Below are positions 55,009-63,286 of a stretch of 64,000 bases of DNA, one piece after another. A program made the translations under genes and the position numbers. The notes beneath the pieces were generated by a model that was not told the origin of the DNA, did no database searches, and worked only from the letters and a program-made list of their open reading frames with translations. How positions within the stretch are numbered: the first letter of the stretch is position 1; every line of letters begins with the position of its first letter. The DNA comes from Salibacter halophilus (lineage in GTDB: Bacteria > Bacteroidota > Bacteroidia > Flavobacteriales_G > Salibacteraceae): the NCBI RefSeq assembly GCF_008806325.1, contig NZ_WACR01000005.1, positions 62,001 to 126,000 of the forward strand. The letters run 5' to 3'.

Positions 55009-57060
55009 TCAATTGAGTGCTGATGTTTGTGAAGAAGCGTAAGTCGAGAGAATTTCGTGGAGTTGTTCGTAAGAAATTGGTTTCACGATGTATGAGTCAA
55101 CTCCGGCTTCATAAGCTTGTTCAATAGTCTCTTTTTTAGCATCGGCTGATAGACCGATAATTGTTCCTTTATAGCCGCCTTTTCGTAATTTTCTAACTGC
55201 ATCAATTCCATCGAGCTCAGGCATAAAGAGATCCATAAAAACCACATCAAAATACTCGTCCTCAATCATTTCCATAGCATCTTTACCATTGCTAACCACT
55301 TTTGGTGTTACATTGAAATGCTTGAGTAAGTTTTTGATTACCGCCACATTAATGGGGTTATCTTCTGCTACAAGAATGCTGGAATTATCAAACGTATGTA
55401 TTGTTTCTGTATCAGCTTTTGATTTTTGTTTTACTATTTCAAACTTGACATCAACAATGAAACTGCTTCCATTTCCCTCTTTACTTTTGGCTTTAATCTG
55501 CCCTCCCATAAGGTTGACAATTTCTCTTGTGATATAGAGCCCGAGACCGCTTCCTTTATGTCTTTTGGTGTTCTCGTTTTCAACCTGTATGAATCTGCCA
55601 AATATATCTTCGAGTTTATCTTCAGGGATTCCCACTCCCGTGTCATTCACTTCAGCATGAATCTTCAATTCATCTTCATTAATTTCAGTTCTGGCTTTGA
55701 TCACTACTCCGCCTTCATCAGTAAATTTGAGAGCATTTCCAATGAGATTCGTGAAAATTTGATTGAACTTTCCTCTATCTCCTTTTACGGTAATATTTTC
55801 ATGACAATCGTTGTCGAGCTTTATGTAAAGACCTTTTTCAGAAAACCCGTGCTCAAATAAAGTCGTGAGATCATTCAGTTCTTTACAAGGTTCAAATATA
55901 TCTTCCCGCAGAGAAGCTTTTCCAGACTCTATCTTATCGATATCGAGAATATCGTTGACCAGCGACATCAAATTCCGGGCAGATAAATCCATCAGCGATA
56001 GATATTTCTTTTCCTCACTTCCCAGGTTTAGTTTTTTGAGAATTTCAGTAAATCCTACAATCGCATTGAGCGGTGTGCGAATTTCATGACTCATATTCGA
56101 TAAAAAGACCGTTTTAAACTCTGAAGCCTGTTCAACTTCTTTCTTGGTCTTCTTAAGATAATCGTTGAGTCGTTCTAATTCTTCATTCGTTTTAGCTCTT
56201 TTTTTCTCAGCTTCTCTAACTGACAAAAACAGCCAAACAAGTAGTGCTAACAATATCGACAAAAGAAAACCGGCTACTAATCCATAATAACCGTCACGCT
56301 GTTCTGATTCGTAATAACTTGCTGATGAAGGTGAGTAATTGAGTTTCCAGGTGATGTCTCTCTTTATTGGTAGTTTAATTTTATAAGTCTGTATGTAATC
56401 GTTATCGATCTCTCCTATTTCACTGTCGTGAATAGCATAAAAAGTACTGTCCCTGTTATCATTAACACGAATAGCAAATTCAGGATAAGCACTAAAAACC
56501 TCATCAAACAACGTATCAAAATCAAAACCACCTGTAATTGTCCCGTAAAAACGATCATCAATAAAAATTGGAACATCGATTAAAAAAGCTCTACCTCCCT
56601 GAATTAACTCTGTCCAGTGTGTGATATTTATAGATGAGTCTTTTTTGATTTGTTGCCAGGAAGCAACACGATATTTCACTTTAGACACATCTAAACCTAT
56701 GACTTCAGCATTACTGTCAACAGGATATGCTCCCTTGATAATCATATTGGAGTCTATCCACTCTACAAATTTTATAGATCTGTGTTTTTCAATGATATCA
56801 TTGGCATCTTTAGGCCAATATTCAAAATATTCACCATTCGTAAATTCCAATCGATGCTTCAGACTATTTAAAGCATCAATGTTGTTTTTTACGACATTTT
56901 CAATTTCACTTTTAGCGTAAAGAGATTGGGCTTTGAGTTCGTTTTTTAAGTGCTTTTCTGTGGTAGAACGGTACATCCAAAACAGGCTCAATACAGCTAA
57001 CATCGCTGCAAAAAAGACAATAATAGATATTGTTATTTTTGGACTTCCCCTTTTAGCCAT
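55009..57060 (-). CDS. Hybrid sensor histidine kinase with CHASE domain
   Basis: A 683-residue membrane sensor. A helix at about 10-30, a periplasmic CHASE domain (about 60-240, e.g. DVPIFIDDRFYGTITGGFDF), a second helix (about 260-282) and a coiled coil lead to HisKA (NMSHEIRTPLNAIVGF, His about 325). ATPase boxes are all present: NLIGNALKFTDEGG, NDTGVGIPEDKL, GSGLGLYITREIV. A receiver domain closes the protein (ILVAEDNPINV, Asp about 610 in FDVVFMDLFMPELDG). No separate response regulator or output gene lies next to it. CHASE ligands are small molecules and unknown here. Confidence 0.93.
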   Translation of the reverse strand: MAKRGSPKITISIIVFFAAMLAVLSLFWMYRSTTEKHLKNELKAQSLYAKSEIENVVKNNIDALNSLKHRLEFTNGEYFEYWPKDANDIIEKHRSIKFVEWIDSNMIIKGAYPVDSNAEVIGLDVSKVKYRVASWQQIKKDSSINITHWTELIQGGRAFLIDVPIFIDDRFYGTITGGFDFDTLFDEVFSAYPEFAIRVNDNRDSTFYAIHDSEIGEIDNDYIQTYKIKLPIKRDITWKLNYSPSSASYYESEQRDGYYGLVAGFLLSILLALLVWLFLSVREAEKKRAKTNEELERLNDYLKKTKKEVEQASEFKTVFLSNMSHEIRTPLNAIVGFTEILKKLNLGSEEKKYLSLMDLSARNLMSLVNDILDIDKIESGKASLREDIFEPCKELNDLTTLFEHGFSEKGLYIKLDNDCHENITVKGDRGKFNQIFTNLIGNALKFTDEGGVVIKARTEINEDELKIHAEVNDTGVGIPEDKLEDIFGRFIQVENENTKRHKGSGLGLYITREIVNLMGGQIKAKSKEGNGSSFIVDVKFEIVKQKSKADTETIHTFDNSSILVAEDNPINVAVIKNLLKHFNVTPKVVSNGKDAMEMIEDEYFDVVFMDLFMPELDGIDAVRKLRKGGYKGTIIGLSADAKKETIEQAYEAGVDSYIVKPISYEQLHEILSTYASSQTSALN

Positions 57061-57245
57061 AAGTTCAGGAATTATAAAGGCAAATATAACTGAAAAATAA
57101 TCTTTTGAATTCCACTAATTTACGAATCTACGGTTTTGCTTTAGTCAATGCCAGTGTTGTCGCTCTTTCCAATTAGTATTAAATCTTTTTAAACTTGAAG
57201 ATCAGTCTCAAATTATTACCTTTAAACCAAAATTAAAGAGAAAGA

Positions 57246-57416
57246 ATGATTCAATCTATACTAGGATTTATACTGGCACAAATACCAACTGACGTAGATG
57301 TAGATACCGGAAATAATGAGGTAGAAATTTGGTCAGATCCGTTGTACGTCACCCTGGCTGTGGCTCTGATCGTGATATTAATTGGTTTTATCATTTTTAA
57401 AAACCGCAAAAAATAG
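57246..57416 (+). CDS. 56-residue single-pass membrane protein
   Basis: A short frame, ATG 57246 to TAG 57416, encodes a polar Asp-rich N-terminal half (IPTDVDVDTGNNEVEIW) and a clear membrane helix (YVTLAVALIVILIGFIIF) followed by KNRKK, the positive-inside tail. It lies 5 bases before the DUF1801 gene, which suggests a joint transcript. It contains a copy of the dispersed motif as WSDP codons. Function unknown. Confidence 0.6.
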   Translation: MIQSILGFILAQIPTDVDVDTGNNEVEIWSDPLYVTLAVALIVILIGFIIFKNRKK

Positions 57417-57421
57417 CGCAC

Positions 57422-57847
57422 ATGGCTGGCATGAAAACCAAACCTGATAAATCTAAAAATGTATCAGATTTTATCGAGCAGGTTGAAAAAGAACAAAAGC
57501 GTAAAGATGCTTTTGAGGTTTTAGAAATGATGAAGGATGTGACAAAGGACGAACCTGTTATGTGGGGTGACAGTATTATTGGTTTTGGCGATTATCACTA
57601 TAAATATGCCAGCGGCCGAGAAGGTGACTGGTTTCAAATTGGCTTTTCTCCTCGCAAACAAAACATTGCGCTCTACATAATGTCTGGATTTAAACAGTAT
57701 TCAGAGTTACTCAAGCATTTGGGTAAACACAAAAAAGGTGTTTCCTGCTTATACATCAACAAACTCGATGATATCGATCGTGATGTTTTGAAAAAGCTGA
57801 TGAAGCAAAGCGTAGATTACATCCGCAAAGCTTACAAAGCAGATTAA
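57422..57847 (+). CDS. DUF1801 domain protein
   Basis: A 141-residue cytoplasmic protein. The DUF1801 pattern is VMWGDSIIGFGDYHYKYASG followed by QIGFSPRKQNIALYIM and CLYINKLDDIDRDVLKKLM. Function unknown. A second, more divergent DUF1801 protein is at 24450-24881. Its end overlaps the convergent ychF gene by four bases. Confidence 0.82.
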   Translation: MAGMKTKPDKSKNVSDFIEQVEKEQKRKDAFEVLEMMKDVTKDEPVMWGDSIIGFGDYHYKYASGREGDWFQIGFSPRKQNIALYIMSGFKQYSELLKHLGKHKKGVSCLYINKLDDIDRDVLKKLMKQSVDYIRKAYKAD

Positions 57848-58944
57848 ACGTTGAATCGGAAGTTCATAATATCACCATCCTGTACAACGTATTCTTTTCC
57901 TTCAATTGATAGTTTCCCTTTATCACGACATGCCGCTTCAGAACCGAGCTCCACAAAATCATCGTATTTGATTACTTCAGCTCTAATGAATCCTTTTTCA
58001 AAGTCTGTGTGAATAACACCAGCAGCTTCAGGAGCTTTGGCACCAATTCTTACCGTCCATGCTCTCACCTCTTTTTCACCTGCTGTGAAATAGGTTTGAA
58101 GTTTCAGTAACTTGTAAGCTGTTTTGATGAGCTTATTCACTCCGGGCTGAGTGAGTCCCATTTCTTCGAGAAACATTTGGCGCTCTTCGTATGTCTCCAG
58201 TTCATTGATATCTGCTTCAATAGCCGCACCCAAAACCATAATTTCAGCACCTTCATCTTTAACTGCTTCGCGAACAGCCTCAACATGATGATTACCATCT
58301 TTTACAGATGCTTCATCTACATTGCACACATAAAGAATTGGTTTGGAAGTGAGAAGCTGGAGTTCTTTGAGCATCTTTTCTTCGTCATCATTAGCCGGCT
58401 CGTAAACGCGAACACTTTTCCCTTCTTCGAGCAGATTGATCAATTTCTCGAAAAGATCAGCTTGTTTGACAGATTCTTTATCTCCAGATTTTGCTTTTTT
58501 CTTCACTTTATCCAATCTCGTTTCAACTGTTTCGAGATCCTTGAGTTGAAGCTCAGCATCGATGACTTCTTTATCGCGAACAGGATCTACTGATCCATCA
58601 ACGTGTGTGATATTGTCATCCTCAAAACAACGCAAAACGTGAAGCACAGCATCTGTTTCTCGAATGTTACCCAAAAACTGGTTTCCCAAACCTTCACCTT
58701 TCGATGCACCTTTTACCAATCCAGCAATGTCCACAATCTCAACTGTTGTAGGCACAACACGCTCAGGGTTCACCAAACTCTCGAGCTTTTCCAGGCGCTC
58801 ATCGGGAACATTGATTGTTCCAACGTTAGGTTCAATCGTACAAAACGGAAAGTTTGCCGACTGTGCTTTCGCATTTGACAAACAATTAAAAAGTGTTGAT
58901 TTACCAACATTTGGTAACCCTACAATACCGCACTTTAATGCCAT
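57844..58944 (-). CDS. ychF: Redox-regulated ATPase YchF
   Basis: A 366-residue OBG-family P-loop protein. G1 is GLPNVGKSTLFNCLS, G3 region DIAGLVKGASKGEGLGNQFL, the ATP-specifying NVDE (CNVDEAS) replaces the GTPase NKxD, and the C-terminal TGS domain is FEKGFIRAEVIKYDDFV. Binds ATP and the ribosome; acts in translation and oxidative stress. Start at ATG 58944; length is standard. Confidence 0.95.
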   Translation of the reverse strand: MALKCGIVGLPNVGKSTLFNCLSNAKAQSANFPFCTIEPNVGTINVPDERLEKLESLVNPERVVPTTVEIVDIAGLVKGASKGEGLGNQFLGNIRETDAVLHVLRCFEDDNITHVDGSVDPVRDKEVIDAELQLKDLETVETRLDKVKKKAKSGDKESVKQADLFEKLINLLEEGKSVRVYEPANDDEEKMLKELQLLTSKPILYVCNVDEASVKDGNHHVEAVREAVKDEGAEIMVLGAAIEADINELETYEERQMFLEEMGLTQPGVNKLIKTAYKLLKLQTYFTAGEKEVRAWTVRIGAKAPEAAGVIHTDFEKGFIRAEVIKYDDFVELGSEAACRDKGKLSIEGKEYVVQDGDIMNFRFNV

Positions 58945-59163
58945 AGATCTTTGTTTTGAGGCCGCAAAAATAGGTAATATTCACAGAGTAAGTCTGCCTG
59001 AAGAAAAGTGATCATCTAAATCCTAAAACTCGGTCAATAAATTCACAAATAAACATCTTTGATTCTCTGGCTTGTTTTACTGACTTACCTGTTAATAAGT
59101 ATTGAAATCAATTTTAGATCTTTGTAGCTGTACACCTATTTTTGATTCAAAATCAACAGAGTC

Positions 59164-59988
59164 TTGGGAACGCTATTCAGAATAAAAACCCTTCAAAGCT
59201 TTTTTGCTTTATTTCTTGTTTCCTACTATGGACAGGCTTTACTGCAACTCACACAGCTCGGTTCTGAATATGTTTTCACTTCTTTTAGCGGCTGGCTCAT
59301 TCTTTTGGGAACGCTTGCAAGTATTCTCTATTTGTTCATCAAAAACACGCTTACACTACCCATTTCAATTTTACTCATCCATATCACTTTATGGTATTTA
59401 ACCGGACATAATATTTATGGTATTTTAGCCATTCCGGTTCTTGCACTTCTAGCACCATATGCCTGGTATTTTTATCGTTACCTCGATTTTTACAGGATGC
59501 TGAGTGCCTTTAAAATAGGATTGCCACTTTTTGGAATTGTCTTTTTCACAAGTTCATTCGTTAAGCTTTTTCATGATCCATTTCAGCTCTACGGTGCAAC
59601 AGTTTTATCGGGAGTTTTCATCACAGCACTGGGATGGCGCAAAACAAGAACATTAAGCATAATACTAAACACAATTCTCAGCTTGTCAATAACAGCGTTC
59701 TTGTTTACGATGGGTAATATTCCGGGAGGAACTTTTGGACTATTCTGCACAGCAGGCTTTTCGTTTCTCTACCAACAACCCGACAGAATCACGCAATCAA
59801 AAGAATCATTTTTGCGCTGCGGCAAGATGAAGTTTGCGTTATTAACAACTTTCATCATCTTCTCACTCTCACTTTTCAATTTGTTAACTTCACGGTCAGA
59901 GCCGGAACAATCCCCCGATTCTACGACAGTTCAATCAGTTGATGAGCGGGGATCTGACCGAGGACTTTTTCGATTATTTGCTCGGTAA
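59164..59988 (+). CDS. Polytopic membrane protein of unknown function
   Basis: A 274-residue protein with about eight hydrophobic helices up to residue about 240 (SGWLILLGTLASILYLFI, GLPLFGIVFFTSSFV, TFIIFSLSLFNLL) and a polar tail of 35 residues. No family recognised. The only start is TTG 59164. The last 68 bases overlap the end of the convergent DnaQ/GIY-YIG gene, and both flanks of that overlap carry dispersed-motif copies in opposite orientation. Confidence 0.55.
   Translation: MGTLFRIKTLQSFFALFLVSYYGQALLQLTQLGSEYVFTSFSGWLILLGTLASILYLFIKNTLTLPISILLIHITLWYLTGHNIYGILAIPVLALLAPYAWYFYRYLDFYRMLSAFKIGLPLFGIVFFTSSFVKLFHDPFQLYGATVLSGVFITALGWRKTRTLSIILNTILSLSITAFLFTMGNIPGGTFGLFCTAGFSFLYQQPDRITQSKESFLRCGKMKFALLTTFIIFSLSLFNLLTSRSEPEQSPDSTTVQSVDERGSDRGLFRLFAR
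59894..59959. repeat. Inverted pair of the dispersed motif
   Basis: GGTCAGAGCC at 59894-59903 faces GGATCTGACC at 59950-59959, 46 bases apart, inside the overlap of two convergent genes. The arms can pair over 10 bases with one mismatch (G-A at the degenerate position). Confidence 0.6.
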
Positions 59989-61255
59989 TAACACTCGATT
60001 TTCTTTTTTGAAGATGCGGCTCAACTTCTTCAATACTGGAGATGGAAACATCTGAATCGATAAAACCAATCCCCCTGTACTCCCCTTTTTCAACAAATAT
60101 GAATCCCTTTTCGCTTTTGCTCCTGCCCTTTTGTGGGATGATAAGAGTGTGACCATCACTTTCCACTTCACGTTGCATCTTTTCAAAATGCTCATTGTGT
60201 AGATAAATATCATCAGTTCCATAAACGGCAAACTCCAAATCGCAGAACTCAGCCTTTAACTCGTACTTTTCAACAGTTTTCAGGAGCCATGAACGAGCAG
60301 CGTGTAAAGTGTGGAAACGCTTTAGTGGCGGATAGTGATTTTTCACTTTATTGATCCCAATACGCCAAAAATCAGATCTATCTCGATAAGCGTAAACTCC
60401 GTAATACACAGGGTTGCGCTTTTGAGCCCTGTTGAAACGCGGCCAAAGATGCCTTATTTCGTGATCCTCCATGAGTGCGGCAATCACATCAGATCCTGAT
60501 TCGCGATGTGAAATATCGCGTACTTCACGTTTTAAATCCTGGTAAAACTTTGATGTAGATGTTGATGTAAAATGGCTTTTTACTCTTTTTTGAATATCAG
60601 CTGCTTTGCCAACATAAATGACTTTTCCTTTTTTATCGTGGAAATAATAAATACCCGGTGTGTTTGGTAATGCATCAACAATCTCACGATCGATGTAATT
60701 TGGAAAACTCGCAACTGAAGAGCGTCTTTTCAATCTGTGAGACAATAAATCTTTTCTATCCAGGTTTTTGACAAAAAGCAATATTTGGGCGGCAGCCTCA
60801 GCATCGCTCAAAGCCCTGTGTGGATTTTCATTTTGAATATTCATCTTCTTGCAAAGCTTTGACAAACTGTAGCCGGGCAAACCGGGTAATACAGCTCGTG
60901 TGTACTGAACAGTGCACAATCGCTTAGTCGCTTCAAACTTAATCCCAACACCTTTAAATGCTTCCTTGATAAAAGCGTAATCGAAATTGACGTTATGAGC
61001 TACAAAAATGCTATCTTCCAAATAGCTGAGTACATCATTTGAAATTTCATCAAAAACAGGAGCATCAGCCACCATCTCAGGTGTGATTCCGGTCAAAGCC
61101 TGAATATTCAATGGGATAGGCTGATTGGGATTTACCAGTGAATGAAATCGATCTATCACCTTATCATCTTCTACAACTGCAATACCAACTTCAGTAATTG
61201 AATTCGCAGCCGGATGGCCTCCTGTTGTTTCTACATCTACTACAGCAAATCGCAT
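59921..61255 (-). CDS. DnaQ-like exonuclease fused to GIY-YIG nuclease domain
   Basis: A 444-residue two-domain protein. The N-terminal half is a DEDD 3'-5' exonuclease (VVDVETTGGHPAANSITEVG, with LVNPNQPIP and HNVNFDYAFIKEAF). From about residue 180 follows a UvrC-type GIY-YIG domain (LPNTPGIYYFHDKKGKVIYV) with YVGKAADIQKRVKSH. Start at ATG 61255 places the Asp of the first motif near the N terminus; the longer upstream frame is not supported. Function is proposed as DNA repair; related fusions are annotated as polymerase III epsilon-like. Confidence 0.88.
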   Translation of the reverse strand: MRFAVVDVETTGGHPAANSITEVGIAVVEDDKVIDRFHSLVNPNQPIPLNIQALTGITPEMVADAPVFDEISNDVLSYLEDSIFVAHNVNFDYAFIKEAFKGVGIKFEATKRLCTVQYTRAVLPGLPGYSLSKLCKKMNIQNENPHRALSDAEAAAQILLFVKNLDRKDLLSHRLKRRSSVASFPNYIDREIVDALPNTPGIYYFHDKKGKVIYVGKAADIQKRVKSHFTSTSTSKFYQDLKREVRDISHRESGSDVIAALMEDHEIRHLWPRFNRAQKRNPVYYGVYAYRDRSDFWRIGINKVKNHYPPLKRFHTLHAARSWLLKTVEKYELKAEFCDLEFAVYGTDDIYLHNEHFEKMQREVESDGHTLIIPQKGRSKSEKGFIFVEKGEYRGIGFIDSDVSISSIEEVEPHLQKRKSSVITEQIIEKVLGQIPAHQLIELS

Positions 61256-61460
61256 TTCACAAATGAAATCTAATACTCCGTAATGTATATACGGTATATA
61301 AATTTTAGTGAACAAAGGTAAAATCACTATTGTAACCAAAAGCTGTTTCCATTCCTTAAACACACTTCAATAACAGGGATTTTACAATTACCTAAAGCAA
61401 GCAAATAGATTGCTTAATACAGGTTTACAAAGAATTAACGGCAATTGCAGCAAACATTAT

Positions 61461-61468
61461 TATATTTG
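61461..61468 (+). promoter_or_regulatory. Possible -7 box for the DUF6089-like gene
   Basis: TATATTTG matches the Bacteroidota TAnnTTTG element, 20 bases before the ATG. A TTG at 61445 is closer than the usual -33 spacing. Confidence 0.35.
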
Positions 61469-61488
61469 CCTTACCTTTTATTCCCTCT

Positions 61489-62394
61489 ATGAGACATGTC
61501 ATACCGATAATTCTGTTTTTTATACCGTTTTTAGGTTTTAGCCAAAAATTCGTTTGGGATGTTGGTGGTCAAGCCGGAATAGCAAACTATTTTGGTGATT
61601 TGGCCTCTCAAACCGGTACGAATAGCTTCAATGTCATTAGGCCTAACACTCGTTACAACATAGGTGGTTTTGTGCGTAAAAGATTGAACTACCGATTCGG
61701 GATGCGGTTTGAGGCAAACTACCTCATGGTAACAGGTGCTGATAGTTTGAACAGTGAATCTCCAAGAGCGAGCAGAAACCTTCATTTTCGGAATAATATT
61801 ATTGAAGCATCAGGTAGATTGGAATATTACCCGTTAATCATCAATGATGTTGGCGGTAAAATGCGTTACAAAGTAGATTTTCACTTGATGGGATTCGTGG
61901 GAATTGGAGTGGCTTATCACAATCCACAAGCCCAGCACAATGGAAGTTGGGTTGATCTGCGTCCGCTCAAAACTGAAAACGTTTCTTATTCACCTGTAGA
62001 GCCGGTAATTCCTATTGGTTTGGGGGGCTTTTTCACTTTTAAAACAAAGTATCAAAGATTCCGCAGGCACAGAATTGGAATTGAAATCAACTACCGCAAG
62101 ATGTTCACTGATTATTTAGATGACGTTAGCACGGTTTACCCCGATCCTGCAAATCTATCTTCTGATCAGGCGAGAGAACTTTCATTTAGAGGCGATGAGG
62201 CGCCCGGAGTAAATGAAGCTGCTTATCCTTCTCAGGGTCGAACTAGAGGTAATCCAGACAGAATGGATGCTTATGGCACAATCATGATTTCTTATTCGTT
62301 TGTATTGAGATCCAACACGAACGGCCGTTTCAGACCAAAGTACAATTACCAGTACGGCAAGAGTCCTGCATCTATCAGGAAAATGAGGTTTTAA
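61489..62394 (+). CDS. DUF6089-like outer-membrane beta-barrel protein
   Basis: A 301-residue protein with signal peptide HVIPIILFFIPFLGFSQ. The opening FVWDVGGQAGIANYFGDLAS and the barrel strands (YNIGGFVRKRLNYRFGMRFE, VGIGVAYHNP) resemble DUF6089 proteins, a family that includes PorG-like T9SS parts. The C-terminal extension is Pro/Asn/Arg-rich. The role in secretion is suggested by family and by T9SS cargo in this window, not proven here. Confidence 0.72.
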   Translation: MRHVIPIILFFIPFLGFSQKFVWDVGGQAGIANYFGDLASQTGTNSFNVIRPNTRYNIGGFVRKRLNYRFGMRFEANYLMVTGADSLNSESPRASRNLHFRNNIIEASGRLEYYPLIINDVGGKMRYKVDFHLMGFVGIGVAYHNPQAQHNGSWVDLRPLKTENVSYSPVEPVIPIGLGGFFTFKTKYQRFRRHRIGIEINYRKMFTDYLDDVSTVYPDPANLSSDQARELSFRGDEAPGVNEAAYPSQGRTRGNPDRMDAYGTIMISYSFVLRSNTNGRFRPKYNYQYGKSPASIRKMRF

Positions 62395-63207
62395 TCAGTT
62401 ATCGAATTGATTCAATTCTCCCTGCTGAATTTCTTCTTCGTGAGAGTTGAGTTTGTACATCCTGTATCGCTTCATATCAACCTGTTCATGTCCTGCTTTG
62501 ATTGCTACTCCTATCAATATAGCTACAAGGACATTGGATAGAATGATGATCAGGTTCTGACTGATTTGAAAAAACAGCATTAAAAAACTGATAATGAAAA
62601 CACCAGTTAGAGCGAAGAAAACCCTTCTTATAAGTTGCTCATTTCTTTTTTCATAAGAGCCATAGAATTTACCGTATTTCTTCTTTTGCCTGTGAACCAA
62701 CTTATTGATGAACGCAAAATACAGTATCCATTGAATAATGAGCAAAGGGTATCCAATGATATAAATGAATATTAGAGCCGTAATCCCATAAAAATCCCGA
62801 CCCTCATCAAACCGATTGTTGAGTACATGAAGAAGCTCTGCTTTACTCACAGTCAAGGCCAGTATCAAGGTTAATACCAGCAAAACTAAAGGCACAATAA
62901 AGTGCTTCATATCTTTCAATGTGAATACATAATTCTCTTGCAAAAGGCTCTGAAAGTATTTGTATAGAAGTGGTGCCACACTAAAAAGCGCAATGATGCT
63001 AAAAAAGTAAGAGACAATTTGCAAGTTGTTGAGTCCGAGGTAACCTATTAAGTCGTCAAGTCCTTTGTAAGAAGTAGCTAGAATAACAAAGCTCATGGCA
63101 TTACGCGAGAATCCACGGTGTCTGTTACTGAGGAGAGAAACAGCACCTAATAGCCCAATTGTGAGAGGCATTAAGTACGATATAATACTTAAAATATTTA
63201 GATTCAC
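62395..63207 (-). CDS. Polytopic membrane protein of unknown function
   Basis: A 270-residue protein with seven hydrophobic helices (YLMPLTIGLLGAVSLL, HFIVPLVLLVLTLILAL, FFALTGVFIISFLMLFF) and a charged cytoplasmic tail. The pattern of seven helices without a signal peptide recalls the sensor part of LytTR-type regulators, but no output domain is present. Function unknown. Convergent with the DUF6089-like gene with no gap. Confidence 0.6.
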   Translation of the reverse strand: MNLNILSIISYLMPLTIGLLGAVSLLSNRHRGFSRNAMSFVILATSYKGLDDLIGYLGLNNLQIVSYFFSIIALFSVAPLLYKYFQSLLQENYVFTLKDMKHFIVPLVLLVLTLILALTVSKAELLHVLNNRFDEGRDFYGITALIFIYIIGYPLLIIQWILYFAFINKLVHRQKKKYGKFYGSYEKRNEQLIRRVFFALTGVFIISFLMLFFQISQNLIIILSNVLVAILIGVAIKAGHEQVDMKRYRMYKLNSHEEEIQQGELNQFDN

Positions 63208-63231
63208 TTAACAAGTATAGCGTATTAAAAG

Positions 63232-63264
63232 AAAAGCCCCAATATTTAAATTGAGGCTTTTTTA
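63232..63264 (-). terminator. Terminator after trxB
   Basis: Stem AAAAGCC-CCAAT / ATTGA-GGCTTTT with a T run on the minus strand (A run on plus), 23 bases beyond the trxB stop. Confidence 0.78.
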
Positions 63265-63286
63265 ACATACAATTACCAGTAACTTT

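Larger units (their letters stand above)
566..59959. repeat. Dispersed 10-bp motif GGTCAGADCC, 29 exact copies
   Basis: Plus-strand starts: 566, 2543, 11514, 13888, 16706, 19437, 21166, 23931, 33744, 35221, 41562, 43946, 45853, 54257, 57331, 59894. Minus-strand copies (as GGNTCTGACC) start at 1123, 6668, 12407, 14749, 21120, 34448, 41858, 43740, 46380, 48284, 52137, 53215, 59950. At the degenerate position T occurs 13 times, G 10, A 6 and C never. The preceding base is C in 20 copies and T in 9, never a purine. All copies lie in coding sequence. Chance expectation for 64 kb on both strands is about 0.3-0.5. The coordinates give the range of the family, not one element. Confidence 0.9.

Noticed and set aside
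566-59959. Reading the dispersed motif as a Chi or KOPS site
   Set aside because: Strand use is 16 to 13 over 64 kb, whereas such polar signals should be strongly skewed. Not excluded until the origin and full genome are known.
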